64,000 nt of DNA, taken from assembly GCF_018200035.1 (NCBI RefSeq), contig NZ_CP073581.1:1422501-1486500 (forward strand). The letters run 5' to 3'. The DNA comes from Sulfitobacter albidus (GTDB lineage: Bacteria; Pseudomonadota; Alphaproteobacteria; Rhodobacterales; Rhodobacteraceae). Shown here in pieces: positions 47,183-55,807 of this stretch. The notes beneath the pieces were generated by a model that ran no database searches, had not been told where the DNA came from, and worked only from the letters and a program-made list of their open reading frames with translations. The position numbers and the translations under genes are program-made. Numbering within the stretch: position 1 is the first letter of the stretch; every line of letters begins with the position of its first letter.

Positions 47183-47900
47183 CTAGCTTTCCAGATGCAC
47201 GTAGATCCGGCGATTGGCGCGGCCTTTCTTCTCGATCTTGCCCAGGCGCAGGCGTCCGATTTCCCCGGTGCGTGCCACATGCGTGCCGCCGCAGGGTTGA
47301 AGATCGATCCAGTTGTCCTCTTCACCGATCCGCACGAGGCGAATGTCACCCCGCCCGCGGGGGGCTTGACGGCCATCGTCTTGACCAGTTGCGGCGCGGC
47401 GTCGAGTTCGGCCTCGGTGATCCAGCCGTCGCTGACGCGGTGGTCCGCCTCGATGTAGGCATTCAACGCCGCCTCGATGGCGTCACGGTCCTGCGGCGCG
47501 TCGGGCATATCGAAATCCAGCCGTCCATGGGTGGCAGAAATCGCCCCACCCGTCACGCCAAAGGGGATCGCCACGGACAAAAGATGCAGCGCCGTGTGGA
47601 CGCGCATGTGGCGGTGACGGCGGTCCCAGTCGAGTTCCTGGCGCAGGTGCGCCCCCTCGGGCGGCAAGGGCGCGGGTTCGGCGGGGACAAGCACGATTGC
47701 CCCACCCTCGCCCGGCACGGCGGTGGCGATGGGCATGCGGTGCGTGTCCCAGCTGATCCAGCCGCTATCGCCCGGCTGGCCGCCGCCCTTCGGGTAAAAC
47801 ACTGTCCGGTCCAGCACGATCCCCCTTCGGGGGTGAGCGTTGTCACCCGCGCGTCGGCGTCGCGCTGGTAGGGATCGTCGCGAAACAGCATCGCGGTCAT
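47183..47900 (-). CDS. Alanyl-tRNA editing protein AlaX-type, frame broken twice
   Basis: Removes serine from mischarged tRNA-Ala. The N-terminus 'MTAMLFRDDPYQRDADARVTTLTPEGG' breaks at the C5 run 47821-47825 and continues 'IVLDRTVFYPKGGGQPGDSG', the family's substrate loop. 'RHMRVHTALHLLSV' gives the first zinc His pair. A second break at the C4 run 47349-47352 (or the nearby G6 run) is followed by 'GDIRLVRIGEEDNWIDLQPCGGTHVARTGEIG', with the Cys and His zinc ligands. One added base at each site gives about 239 residues. Start overlaps the MscS stop (ATGA). Confidence 0.85.
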
Positions 47901-50395
47901 GTATCGCCCTCCATCGGGCGCGCGGCGTCGTCCCGCGCGTCCTGTGCGCGGGGCAGATCGCCGTCACGGCCCCGGTCGTCGAGCTTGAGGACTTCGGGAT
48001 TGCGCAGCCAGACATCGCGCTGGGCAAAGGGTATCTCGATCCCCTCCTCGTCAAAGCGTTTGGCGATCTCGTGGTTCACGTCGCTCTTTACCGCCATCAT
48101 CCAGTTCACGTCGCGCAGGAACATGCGGATCTCGAATTCCAGGGCGTCGGCGCCGAAATTCACGAACAGCACGGTAGGCGGAGGCTGGGTAACGGCCATG
48201 GGCTGGGCATCGGCGATTTCCTTGAGGATCGTCTCCACCCGTTTGCTATCGGTGCCATAGGCCACCCCGACCGGGATAATCACCCGGCCCAGCGTGTTGC
48301 CCCGGGTGAAATTCGTCACCGTCCCGCTGACCAGATCGGCGTTGGGGACGATCACGTCGGTGCCGTCGAACGTCTCGATCCGGGTGGAGCGCACGGAGAT
48401 GTCGCGCACATAGCCCATCTGCCCGCCGGAGACCTCGATCCAGTCACCCTCTGAAATCGGGCGCTCGATCAGCAGGATGATGCCAGAGACGAAATTCGAT
48501 ACGATGTTCTGCAGGCCAAAGCCGATGCCGACCGACAAGGCACCCGCAAGGATGGCGAGGCTGCTCAGATCGATCCCTGCGCCGGTGATCGCCAGAAGTG
48601 CTGCCAGAAATATCCCGACATACCCCAGCCCCGAAACGATGGCGTTCTGCCCGCCCTTGTCGATGCGCGTCTTGGGCAGCACATTGGTTTTCAGCGCCCC
48701 CTGGGCGAGCCGGGTCAACAGGTAGCCCGCGGTAAAGATCAGCGCGAAGGTCAGGAAATCCGTGGGCGAAATCCGGGTGGAGCCCACGGCAAAACCACGC
48801 TGGAACGCGGCCCAGATCTCGGTCAGATCCGACACGCGCGCGCCCCAGATCAGCGCCAGCACGGGTGCTGCGAGCATCAACAGGATCATGCCGAAAAGGA
48901 TCGGCAGCAGCGTGTCGCGCGCCGCCTCGCCCTGCCCTGTGATCGCCCCGTACAGATCCGCGGTAAAGCGTTGCAGCGCCAGCACCAGCCCCAACACTAC
49001 CAAAGACGTCACAAAGGGATACAGAAGGTATTCCGCGGCGTTCGCGTAGCCCGCCGCCTGAAGCACGGGCGAGACGACAGCGACGACAAGCGCGCCGGTG
49101 CCAAGGCTGCGCACCACCCGGCCCAGCGTGCTGGCGCGCGTGATCTCGGCATCCTCTTCCTCGACGATCTCTGACCCGTAGCGGCGCAGCAGGCGGCCCA
49201 GCCGGAAAACACAATAGGCAATCAGTACCGTGAAGGGAAACGAGATCACCGTGCGCGCCGCCGTGCCCGCATCGTCAAGCTCAAGCAGGGTGCGCAGCAC
49301 CGTGTTGGCGATCAGCAGCAGCGTAATCGCCCCCACCAGATAGCGCATGCCGGCCCGGTCGCCTTTCGACAAGGCAATGAGGGCATCGTCCTCATCGCGC
49401 GAGAACACCTGCTCGGCGACCCAACGGAAACCCAGCATCATCCCGCCAAGGATCGGCAGCAATTGTGCAAGCTCTGTGCCGCGCATGCCCAGATGGCCCG
49501 TCTGGCGTGCGGCAAAGGTCAACATCCACAGACCCACCAACGGCAACGCGATCCGCAAAAGCGAGATCACAAACCGCCGTACACCGGCCCACCGCGTATG
49601 GCTGTTGCGCAGACGACCCACCATCAGCTTGGCCCAGACGCGCCCGCGCACGATCAGGATCAGCCCGATCAGCGCGCTCAGCAGGATCACGGGGAGATTG
49701 TTGCGCAGCGTGCGCGCGCGCTGATCTGACTGCGTGCCGCTATCCGCGCGCCACAGCCCGTCCGTCGCCGCAGACAGCGCACCGAGCGCCGTGGGCCAAT
49801 GCACGGGGTTGAGCGGGCTTTCCACAACTTCAAGCAACGCTTCGGTCTGGCGGGTCCGCAACACGCGGTCGATCTCCCCGATCAGCCCGTCTGCCCGCGA
49901 ATAGGCCGCGTCTGCCACGCGCACCGGCGCGGTCAGCGTGGCAAGCTGCTCTTCAAGATCGGCGCGCTGGGCGGCGATTTCGTTTTGCTGGCCGTTTGTG
50001 GCTTCCTCGGGAGGGGCCGGTTCCTCTTCGGCGGGGGCGGGATCGGATCCTGCCGCACCGGCAAGGGCGTCGGTGACACTGCCGCCAGCGCTGCCGTCGG
50101 CGGGTTGCTCAAGGGCCGCGATCTGTTCGCGCAGGCTCTCGATCCGCTCAGAGTTGACGCCGCGGGCCGCGTTGAATTGTTCGCGGTAGGCGACAAGATC
50201 ACCGCGCAGGCTTTCCAATTGCGCGTCGGTGGTGTCCTCTTCGTCCACTGCCGCCTCGGCCTCGCTGGCAAGGCTGCGCCACGCCTCCATATCCACGCCG
50301 GGCAGATCCTGCGCCGACACGGCGGCGGCGCACAGCAGCCAAAGACCTGTCAGCGTAACAAGCGCGCGCAAAAGCATCCCGCGGGCCAGGCTCAT
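47897..50395 (-). CDS. Large mechanosensitive ion channel of the MscS family (DUF3772 N-terminus)
   Basis: A protein of 832 residues from the ATG at 50395. It has a signal-like first helix ('LRALVTLTGLWLLCAAAVSAQ'), then a periplasmic coiled-coil/DUF3772 region (about 28-230), about ten membrane helices (about 245-650), and the MscS core: 'LSSLAILAGALSVGIGFGLQNIVSNFVSGIILLIERPISEGDWIEV' (TM3 and beta domain). The C-terminus is charged. Such MscK/YbdG-size channels release solutes on osmotic downshock. ATGA overlaps with cysK before and alaX after. Confidence 0.88.
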   Translation of the reverse strand: MSLARGMLLRALVTLTGLWLLCAAAVSAQDLPGVDMEAWRSLASEAEAAVDEEDTTDAQLESLRGDLVAYREQFNAARGVNSERIESLREQIAALEQPADGSAGGSVTDALAGAAGSDPAPAEEEPAPPEEATNGQQNEIAAQRADLEEQLATLTAPVRVADAAYSRADGLIGEIDRVLRTRQTEALLEVVESPLNPVHWPTALGALSAATDGLWRADSGTQSDQRARTLRNNLPVILLSALIGLILIVRGRVWAKLMVGRLRNSHTRWAGVRRFVISLLRIALPLVGLWMLTFAARQTGHLGMRGTELAQLLPILGGMMLGFRWVAEQVFSRDEDDALIALSKGDRAGMRYLVGAITLLLIANTVLRTLLELDDAGTAARTVISFPFTVLIAYCVFRLGRLLRRYGSEIVEEEDAEITRASTLGRVVRSLGTGALVVAVVSPVLQAAGYANAAEYLLYPFVTSLVVLGLVLALQRFTADLYGAITGQGEAARDTLLPILFGMILLMLAAPVLALIWGARVSDLTEIWAAFQRGFAVGSTRISPTDFLTFALIFTAGYLLTRLAQGALKTNVLPKTRIDKGGQNAIVSGLGYVGIFLAALLAITGAGIDLSSLAILAGALSVGIGFGLQNIVSNFVSGIILLIERPISEGDWIEVSGGQMGYVRDISVRSTRIETFDGTDVIVPNADLVSGTVTNFTRGNTLGRVIIPVGVAYGTDSKRVETILKEIADAQPMAVTQPPPTVLFVNFGADALEFEIRMFLRDVNWMMAVKSDVNHEIAKRFDEEGIEIPFAQRDVWLRNPEVLKLDDRGRDGDLPRAQDARDDAARPMEGDT

Positions 50396-51420
50396 ACGTC
50401 CTCGAAAACGCTCGGGATATCCGCCGCGGCACGGTCCAGAAAATCGGGCACCGGCAGCCCCTTTTCGCGCAAAAACGCGGGGTTGAACAGCTTGGACTGG
50501 TAGCGCGTGCCGTAGTCGCACAGGATCGTCACGATGGTATGGCCCGGCCCCATCTCGCGCGCCATGCGCATGGCACCGCCCACGTTCACACCGCTGGAGC
50601 CGCCCAGACACAGCCCTTCATCGGCCAGCAGATCGAAGACGATCGGCAAGGCTTCTTCGTCGGGGATGCGGTAGACGGCGTCGGGCGTAAACCCTTCGAG
50701 ATTCTTGGTCACGCGGCCCTGCCCGATGCCTTCGGTGATGGAATTGCCGCCCGGATCCTCGCCGGTATAGATCTTGGTCATGCCAGAGCCGCCGGGATCG
50801 GCGAGCGCGACCTTCACGCCGCGCGGCTGCAGCGCCATGCCCATGCCCGCCAGCGTGCCGCCCGTGCCGATGGCGCAGACGAACCCGTCCAGCTTGCCGC
50901 CTGTCTGCTCCCACACTTCGGGTGCCGTCGTCTCGATATGGGCCTGCCGGTTGGCGGTATTGTCGAACTGATTGGCCCAGATCACGCCCTCGTTGGAACT
51001 GCGCGCAAGGGTCTTGGCCAGCCGTTCGGAATAGCGGATGTAGTTGTTGGGGTTGCTGTAGGGCGCGGCAGGCACTTCGACCAACTCCGCGCCCGCAAGG
51101 CGCAGCATCTGCTTTTTCTCGTCCGACTGCGTTTCGGGGATGACGATCACGGTCTTGAACCCCATCGAGGCGCCGACCAGCGCCAGACCGATCCCGGTGT
51201 TTCCGGCCGTGCCCTCGACAATCGTGCCACCGGGCTTGAGATCGCCACGCGCGATGGCATCGCGGATGATGAACAGCGCCGCGCGGTCCTTGACCGACTG
51301 GCCGGGGTTCATGAACTCCGCCTTGCCGTAGATGTCGCAACCGGTGGCCTCACTGGCCGCGCGCAGCTTGATCAGGGGCGTGTTGCCCACCGCATGTTCG
51401 AGATCGGGGCTGACGTGCAT
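50392..51420 (-). CDS. cysK: Cysteine synthase A
   Basis: O-acetylserine sulfhydrylase, PLP-dependent, 342 residues. The PLP Lys lies in 'MNPGQSVKDRAALFII' and the substrate loop is 'EGTAGNTGIGLALVGASMG' (the TSGNTG motif varies here to TAGNTG). 'CAIGTGGTLAGMGMAL' binds the cofactor phosphate. In R. sphaeroides cysK lies next to trgAB in the tellurite-resistance locus; the same order is seen here (trgA-trgB-cysK). It is coupled to the MscS gene by an ATGA overlap. Confidence 0.92.
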   Translation of the reverse strand: MHVSPDLEHAVGNTPLIKLRAASEATGCDIYGKAEFMNPGQSVKDRAALFIIRDAIARGDLKPGGTIVEGTAGNTGIGLALVGASMGFKTVIVIPETQSDEKKQMLRLAGAELVEVPAAPYSNPNNYIRYSERLAKTLARSSNEGVIWANQFDNTANRQAHIETTAPEVWEQTGGKLDGFVCAIGTGGTLAGMGMALQPRGVKVALADPGGSGMTKIYTGEDPGGNSITEGIGQGRVTKNLEGFTPDAVYRIPDEEALPIVFDLLADEGLCLGGSSGVNVGGAMRMAREMGPGHTIVTILCDYGTRYQSKLFNPAFLREKGLPVPDFLDRAAADIPSVFEDV

Positions 51421-51446
51421 GACAAGGGCCTTTCTATTGACTGCCC

Positions 51447-52568
51447 TTATCTAGCCACGCCTTGGGCGGACCTCAACCGTGTACGGTGATGCGCGAGCCA
51501 ATAGGCCAGCAGGGTCAGCGGCGCATTGGCCGTCGCGCGCCGTTCCGCCATTGCCAGAAAATCCGGGAAACCCATGATATGAGAGCGGATATCCTCCTGC
51601 TCGGCCAGATGGCCACCGATGCCCGTCGCGTCGTCGGGCAGATCGGCAAGCCCCACGAAGATGTGAAAGAAATCCGTCGTCGTGCCGGGGCTGGCATAGC
51701 ATTCGGCCACCGGTTCAAGCGCGCGCAGGCTCAGGCCCGCCTCCTCCTGCGCCTCGCGGTGCGCGGCCTCTTGCGGGGTCTCGCCCGGATCGATGCGCCC
51801 GGCGATGGGTTCGAGCTGCCACAGCTCCGCGTCGCCGCGCCCCAGTGGCCCCACGCGCATCTGCTCGACGACCATCACCCTGTCGCGCGCGGGATCGTAA
51901 GGCAGCACGATCGCCGCGTCCGCACCCACCAGCCAGGAGCGTTCGACCTGCGCCGACATTCCGCCGCCAAAAAGGCTGTGCCTCAGGTCCGCTTCCTCGA
52001 CACCGAAAAAGCCGAGGTAGGGGCGTCGGCTGTCGGCCACGTCCACCCGGCCCTTCAGCGTGCCCTGTCGCGGCGCCTGTGCGCCCGCCAGCACCTTTGA
52101 CCACGCCCGTGTGCGGATCTGGCCAAAGCGCGCGGCGATCTGAGCGCGGTCGCGCTGCCCAAAATAGCCCATCACCTCGCGCGCGGCATGGCAGCTCATC
52201 TCGGCCCAGCGTGCGACCCAATCGTCCAGATCCCACGGGTCGGTCGGTGTCCAGATCCCCGGCGGCGAGACATAGACCCGCGCACCCAGCCCGCCCGTCA
52301 GGGTGACATCTACCAGATCATAGTCGAACCCGCCCTCGTAGAAATCGAGCCGCGCGATGTCCTGCTCTGTGAGGTTCTGCACCCGCAGGCCCCGCGCCCG
52401 ACTGCCCTCTTCGACAATCAGTGTCGGGAACGGCCCTTCGGCGACCCCGCGTGCGGCGTGCCGGGGCAGCGTGGCAGGCGTCACGTCGCCGGGATCCACC
52501 CTGCGGCCCAGCACGATTTCCAGTAGCGGCAGGTGCCGCAACGTCCCGTAGAAGAAAAGCGTTGTCAT
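51447..52568 (-). CDS. trgB: TrgB-like fusion of gamma-glutamylcyclotransferase and Nudix domains
   Basis: A protein of 373 residues. Residues about 1-165 are an AIG2/gamma-glutamylcyclotransferase-like domain ('TLFFYGTLRHLPLLEIVLGR', the YGTL substrate loop, and 'LDFYEGGFDYDLVDV'). Residues about 190-360 are a Nudix domain with an intact Nudix box starting 'GRIDPGETPQEAAHREAQ', most like ADP-ribose pyrophosphatases (NudF). The name comes from its position between trgA and cysK. The link between these activities and tellurite is not explained by sequence; redox or glutathione turnover is one possibility. Confidence 0.75.
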   Translation of the reverse strand: MTTLFFYGTLRHLPLLEIVLGRRVDPGDVTPATLPRHAARGVAEGPFPTLIVEEGSRARGLRVQNLTEQDIARLDFYEGGFDYDLVDVTLTGGLGARVYVSPPGIWTPTDPWDLDDWVARWAEMSCHAAREVMGYFGQRDRAQIAARFGQIRTRAWSKVLAGAQAPRQGTLKGRVDVADSRRPYLGFFGVEEADLRHSLFGGGMSAQVERSWLVGADAAIVLPYDPARDRVMVVEQMRVGPLGRGDAELWQLEPIAGRIDPGETPQEAAHREAQEEAGLSLRALEPVAECYASPGTTTDFFHIFVGLADLPDDATGIGGHLAEQEDIRSHIMGFPDFLAMAERRATANAPLTLLAYWLAHHRTRLRSAQGVAR

Positions 52569-52575
52569 CGCGCGC

Positions 52576-53016
52576 TCACCGCCAGCGTTTCTTGGCCTCG
52601 TCGGTCAGGATCCCGGTGAGCGTCCCGCCCACCACAGCCGTACCGATCACCGGCACGGTCGCGATCATCAGACCGAATTCGGACGCGATGATGAAGATCG
52701 CGGTCAGCGCCTCCATCGCGCCATCGTAGCGGTTGCGCATCGCAAGGCGGAACATCTCGTAGGCCGAATGCACCCCCAGCCCCCAGATGAAGAGAACCGC
52801 CGTGCCCGTCAGCCCGTTGTTGATCGCATTGACCAGCCCGCGCCCGGCGCGTTTGCCCATCACGACCCAGCCCACGCAGGCGCCGATCAACGCGTTCACG
52901 TAGTTGAACAGGCCAAAATCCGTGCCCTCGGGCATCAACGGTCGGATCAGATCCGACAGGACATAGCCAAGGATCGCGAGGCAGATCGCGGCGACGAGGC
53001 TTGCGGCGGTGGGCAT
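52576..53016 (-). CDS. trgA: TrgA family membrane protein (tellurite-resistance locus)
   Basis: A 146-residue protein with four hydrophobic segments (about 4-22, 43-60, 70-88, 110-130), starting 'MPTAASLVAAICLAILGYVLSDLIRPLMPEGTDFG', which is typical of TrgA. The ATG at 53016 is chosen over an upstream extension inside the next gene's region. It precedes trgB by 7 bases. In R. sphaeroides trgA is needed for high tellurite resistance; its biochemical role is unknown. Confidence 0.8.
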   Translation of the reverse strand: MPTAASLVAAICLAILGYVLSDLIRPLMPEGTDFGLFNYVNALIGACVGWVVMGKRAGRGLVNAINNGLTGTAVLFIWGLGVHSAYEMFRLAMRNRYDGAMEALTAIFIIASEFGLMIATVPVIGTAVVGGTLTGILTDEAKKRWR

Positions 53017-53047
53017 GGGGCGGGCTCCGACGGTGGCGCCGAACACA

Positions 53048-54256
53048 TCAGCCCGGCTTGCGCACCGTAATCTGCGTAACGTCGCAATTTCCACTGTCAA
53101 AAGTCGCCGCGCAGGAAGTGAGGTAAAAATTCCACATCCGCCGGAACCGCTCATCAAAGCCCAGGGCCGCCACCTGATCCCATTTCTCGTTGAAGGTCTC
53201 GTGCCAGCGGCGCAGCGTCAGATCGTAGCTTTTGCCGAACTCGATGGATTTCTCGACGCCAAGCCCTGCCTTTTCCACTTGCGCGCGCAGCGCCGAGGGG
53301 CTGGGCAGCATGCCGCCGGGGAAGATGTATTTCTGGATGAAATCGACGCCGCGTTTGTAGACCTGCCAGCGGCGATCGGCCACGGTGATGATCTGCAGCG
53401 TCGCCTGCTTGCCGGGTTTGAGCCGGTCGTAAAGCGTCTGGAAATAGGCAGGCCAGTATTTCTCGCCGACCGCCTCGAACATCTCGATACTGGCGATGCC
53501 GTCATAGCTGCCCGTCTCGTCGCGGTAGTCCTGCAGCTTGAACGTCACCTTGTCGGAAAGACCTGCTTTTTCAATGCGCTCCACCGCATACTTAAACTGC
53601 TCCTCGCTGATGGTCAGGCAGGTGACCTGCAATCCGCGCTCTTTGGCCGCGTATTCGGCAAAGCCACCCCAGCCGCAACCGATCTCCAGCACATGATCGC
53701 CGGGCGCCACGCCCATCTGATCGACCATGCTTTTGTATTTCTCGGTCTGCGCGGCTTCCATGCTCATCTGCGGATCGTCAAAGATCGCACTGGAATAGGT
53801 CATCGTCTCGTCCAGCCAGAGGCCGTAGAAATCATTGCCCAGATCGTAGTGATAGCTGATGTTCTTGCGCGCCTGCGCTTTCGAATTGCGTTGCAGCCAG
53901 AAGCGCAGCTGCTCGAACCGGCGCACGAGGCCCATGCCCGGAAAGCCGTCGTAGATCTCTTCGTTGTCGTGATGGATGAAATCCATGAACGCCTGCAAAT
54001 CCGGCGTGCTCCAGTCGCCATCGAGATAGGCGTCACAAAATCCCAGATCCCCCTCACGGATGAGGCGGGCAAACAGATCGTCGCTGTGCACATGCAACTC
54101 GGCCACGGGGCCGGGTTTGGAGCCTTCGGCGCGGAAACGGCGCCCGTCGGGCAGCACAAAATCCACGCGCCCGTGGCGCAGATCGCGGGCCATGCCAAAG
54201 ACGCGGCCAAAATAGCGGGGCAGATTTTTCTGCCCCTCGGTTGTCGTCAAGATCAT
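53048..54256 (-). CDS. cfa: Cyclopropane-fatty-acyl-phospholipid synthase
   Basis: SAM-dependent enzyme that methylenates unsaturated phospholipid acyl chains. The 402-residue protein starts at the ATG at 54256 after GGGGAG. It shows 'NISYHYDLGNDFYGLWLDETMTYSSAIF', 'VLEIGCGWGGFAEYAA' (SAM motif I) and 'IEMFEAVGEKYWPAYF'. In R. sphaeroides a cfa gene and a photolyase gene belong to the singlet-oxygen (RpoE-ChrR) response. The same two genes are neighbours here, though I found no clear RpoE-type promoter before phrB. Confidence 0.93.
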   Translation of the reverse strand: MILTTTEGQKNLPRYFGRVFGMARDLRHGRVDFVLPDGRRFRAEGSKPGPVAELHVHSDDLFARLIREGDLGFCDAYLDGDWSTPDLQAFMDFIHHDNEEIYDGFPGMGLVRRFEQLRFWLQRNSKAQARKNISYHYDLGNDFYGLWLDETMTYSSAIFDDPQMSMEAAQTEKYKSMVDQMGVAPGDHVLEIGCGWGGFAEYAAKERGLQVTCLTISEEQFKYAVERIEKAGLSDKVTFKLQDYRDETGSYDGIASIEMFEAVGEKYWPAYFQTLYDRLKPGKQATLQIITVADRRWQVYKRGVDFIQKYIFPGGMLPSPSALRAQVEKAGLGVEKSIEFGKSYDLTLRRWHETFNEKWDQVAALGFDERFRRMWNFYLTSCAATFDSGNCDVTQITVRKPG

Positions 54257-54317
54257 GCGCACTCCCCGTCGCGGTGTTGCCTGTAAATGTAGCCTGACAG
54301 AGCCACGGGTGGAACCG

Positions 54318-55739
54318 TTAAAAGTTTCGGTTTTCATAGGCTTCGAGCGCGCGTTTGCGCCCGTCACCGGGTTTCACGATCGGATCGGGATAGGCGTCGT
54401 CCGCCGACATGCCCCACTGCCGGGGGATCGCGTCGAAATAGGCAAGTGCATCATCGTGCGGGTTGGCGCGCCCTTCGGCGATCCAGCGCCCGGCGTAGTC
54501 GCGGTTCTTGTCAAATTTATCCAGCTGGGTTTCGGGGTTGAACACCCGAAAATAGGGTGTCGCATCGGGGCCGGAGCCTGCCGACCACTGCCAGCCCATC
54601 GCGTTGCTGGCCGGATCCCAGTCGATCAAGCAGTCCTCGAACCAGCGCATGCCGATCTTCCAATGGCACAGCAGGTGTTTGGTCAAATAGCTGGCCACGA
54701 TCATGCGGCCGCGGTTGTGCATGCGGCCCGTCACGTACATCTCACGCAGGGCGGCATCGACGAAGGGAATGCCGGTGCGCCCCTGTTTCCACGCCTTGAC
54801 CTCGGCCAGTCGCTCGTCCTCGTTCCAGGGGAAGGCCTCCCATTCCTCGCGCCAATTGGAGGTGGCGATGCGCGGGGTGTGGTGCAGCAGATGATAGGCG
54901 AACTCACGCCAGACCAACTCCTTGAGGAACGTCTCTGCCCCGCTCTTGCCCTCGTTGAGCGCGCGCATGCCCGCGTGCCAGCACTGGTGCGGGCTGATCT
55001 CGCCAAGCGCGAGGTTTTCGCTGAGGCAGGAGGTGCCATCGACGCCGGGCAGATCGCGGGTCGTGTCATACTCGGCGACCTTGTGCGCCAGAAACGCACC
55101 GAGCCGCGATTGCGCGGCCCCCTCGCCCAGCTGCACGAACGGGCGCACGATCTGCGCCCCCCGATCCATCGCCGCGTCCATCCGCCAATCGGCGATGGCG
55201 TCGCTGTCGGGCCAGCTGTCGGGCGCGGGGATCGTGCCGGGCGCGCTCAGCGGTGCGTCCACATCGCGGTCCTTCACCGCTTTCCAGAAGGGCGTGTAGA
55301 CCTTGTAAAATCCGCCGGTCTTGGTCTCGACCGTCCACGGCTCAAACATCAGATGCCCGCCGAAGGAGCGCGCGTCGATCTCTGCGTCCTTGAGGGCCTG
55401 TTTGATCCTAGTGTCGCGCGCGGTGCTGTCGGGGTCATAGGCGCGGGTCCAATAGACGGCCCCTGCCCCGGTTTGCGCAATCAGCTCTTGCAGGGTCTCC
55501 AGCGCATCGCCTTGGCGCAGGATCAGGCGGCTGCCCTTGTCGGCAAGGCTGCCGCCAAAATGTTCGATCCCCAGACCCAGCCGGAATTTCGGCGCAGCCC
55601 CCAGCCCGTCGACCAGATCATCGCGGATGAACACCGGGATGACGGGCCGACCGCTTTTGCACGCGGCATCGAGGGCCGGATGGTCGGAAAGCCGCAGATC
55701 GCGGCGAAACCACAAAAGGATGGGGCTGGTGTCGGACAT
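54318..55739 (-). CDS. phrB: Deoxyribodipyrimidine photolyase (cryptochrome/photolyase family)
   Basis: Repairs cyclobutane pyrimidine dimers with light. It has 473 residues from the ATG at 55739 after CAGGAAG. The N-terminal antenna domain (about 1-130) begins 'ILLWFRRDLRLSDHPALDAA'; the FAD domain follows with 'LAEVKAWKQGRTGIPFVDAALREMYVTGRMHNRGRMIVASYL' and 'WQWSAGSGPDATPYFRVFNPE', which includes dimer-binding Trp and FAD-contact residues. This pattern is class I CPD photolyase. Confidence 0.93.
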   Translation of the reverse strand: MSDTSPILLWFRRDLRLSDHPALDAACKSGRPVIPVFIRDDLVDGLGAAPKFRLGLGIEHFGGSLADKGSRLILRQGDALETLQELIAQTGAGAVYWTRAYDPDSTARDTRIKQALKDAEIDARSFGGHLMFEPWTVETKTGGFYKVYTPFWKAVKDRDVDAPLSAPGTIPAPDSWPDSDAIADWRMDAAMDRGAQIVRPFVQLGEGAAQSRLGAFLAHKVAEYDTTRDLPGVDGTSCLSENLALGEISPHQCWHAGMRALNEGKSGAETFLKELVWREFAYHLLHHTPRIATSNWREEWEAFPWNEDERLAEVKAWKQGRTGIPFVDAALREMYVTGRMHNRGRMIVASYLTKHLLCHWKIGMRWFEDCLIDWDPASNAMGWQWSAGSGPDATPYFRVFNPETQLDKFDKNRDYAGRWIAEGRANPHDDALAYFDAIPRQWGMSADDAYPDPIVKPGDGRKRALEAYENRNF

Positions 55740-55807
55740 GAGGGCTTCCTGCGTGTGTGCGTTCTCTCGCACCTAGCGCCGGGTCACGGGGGTCAAGCCC
55801 CGCGCCC

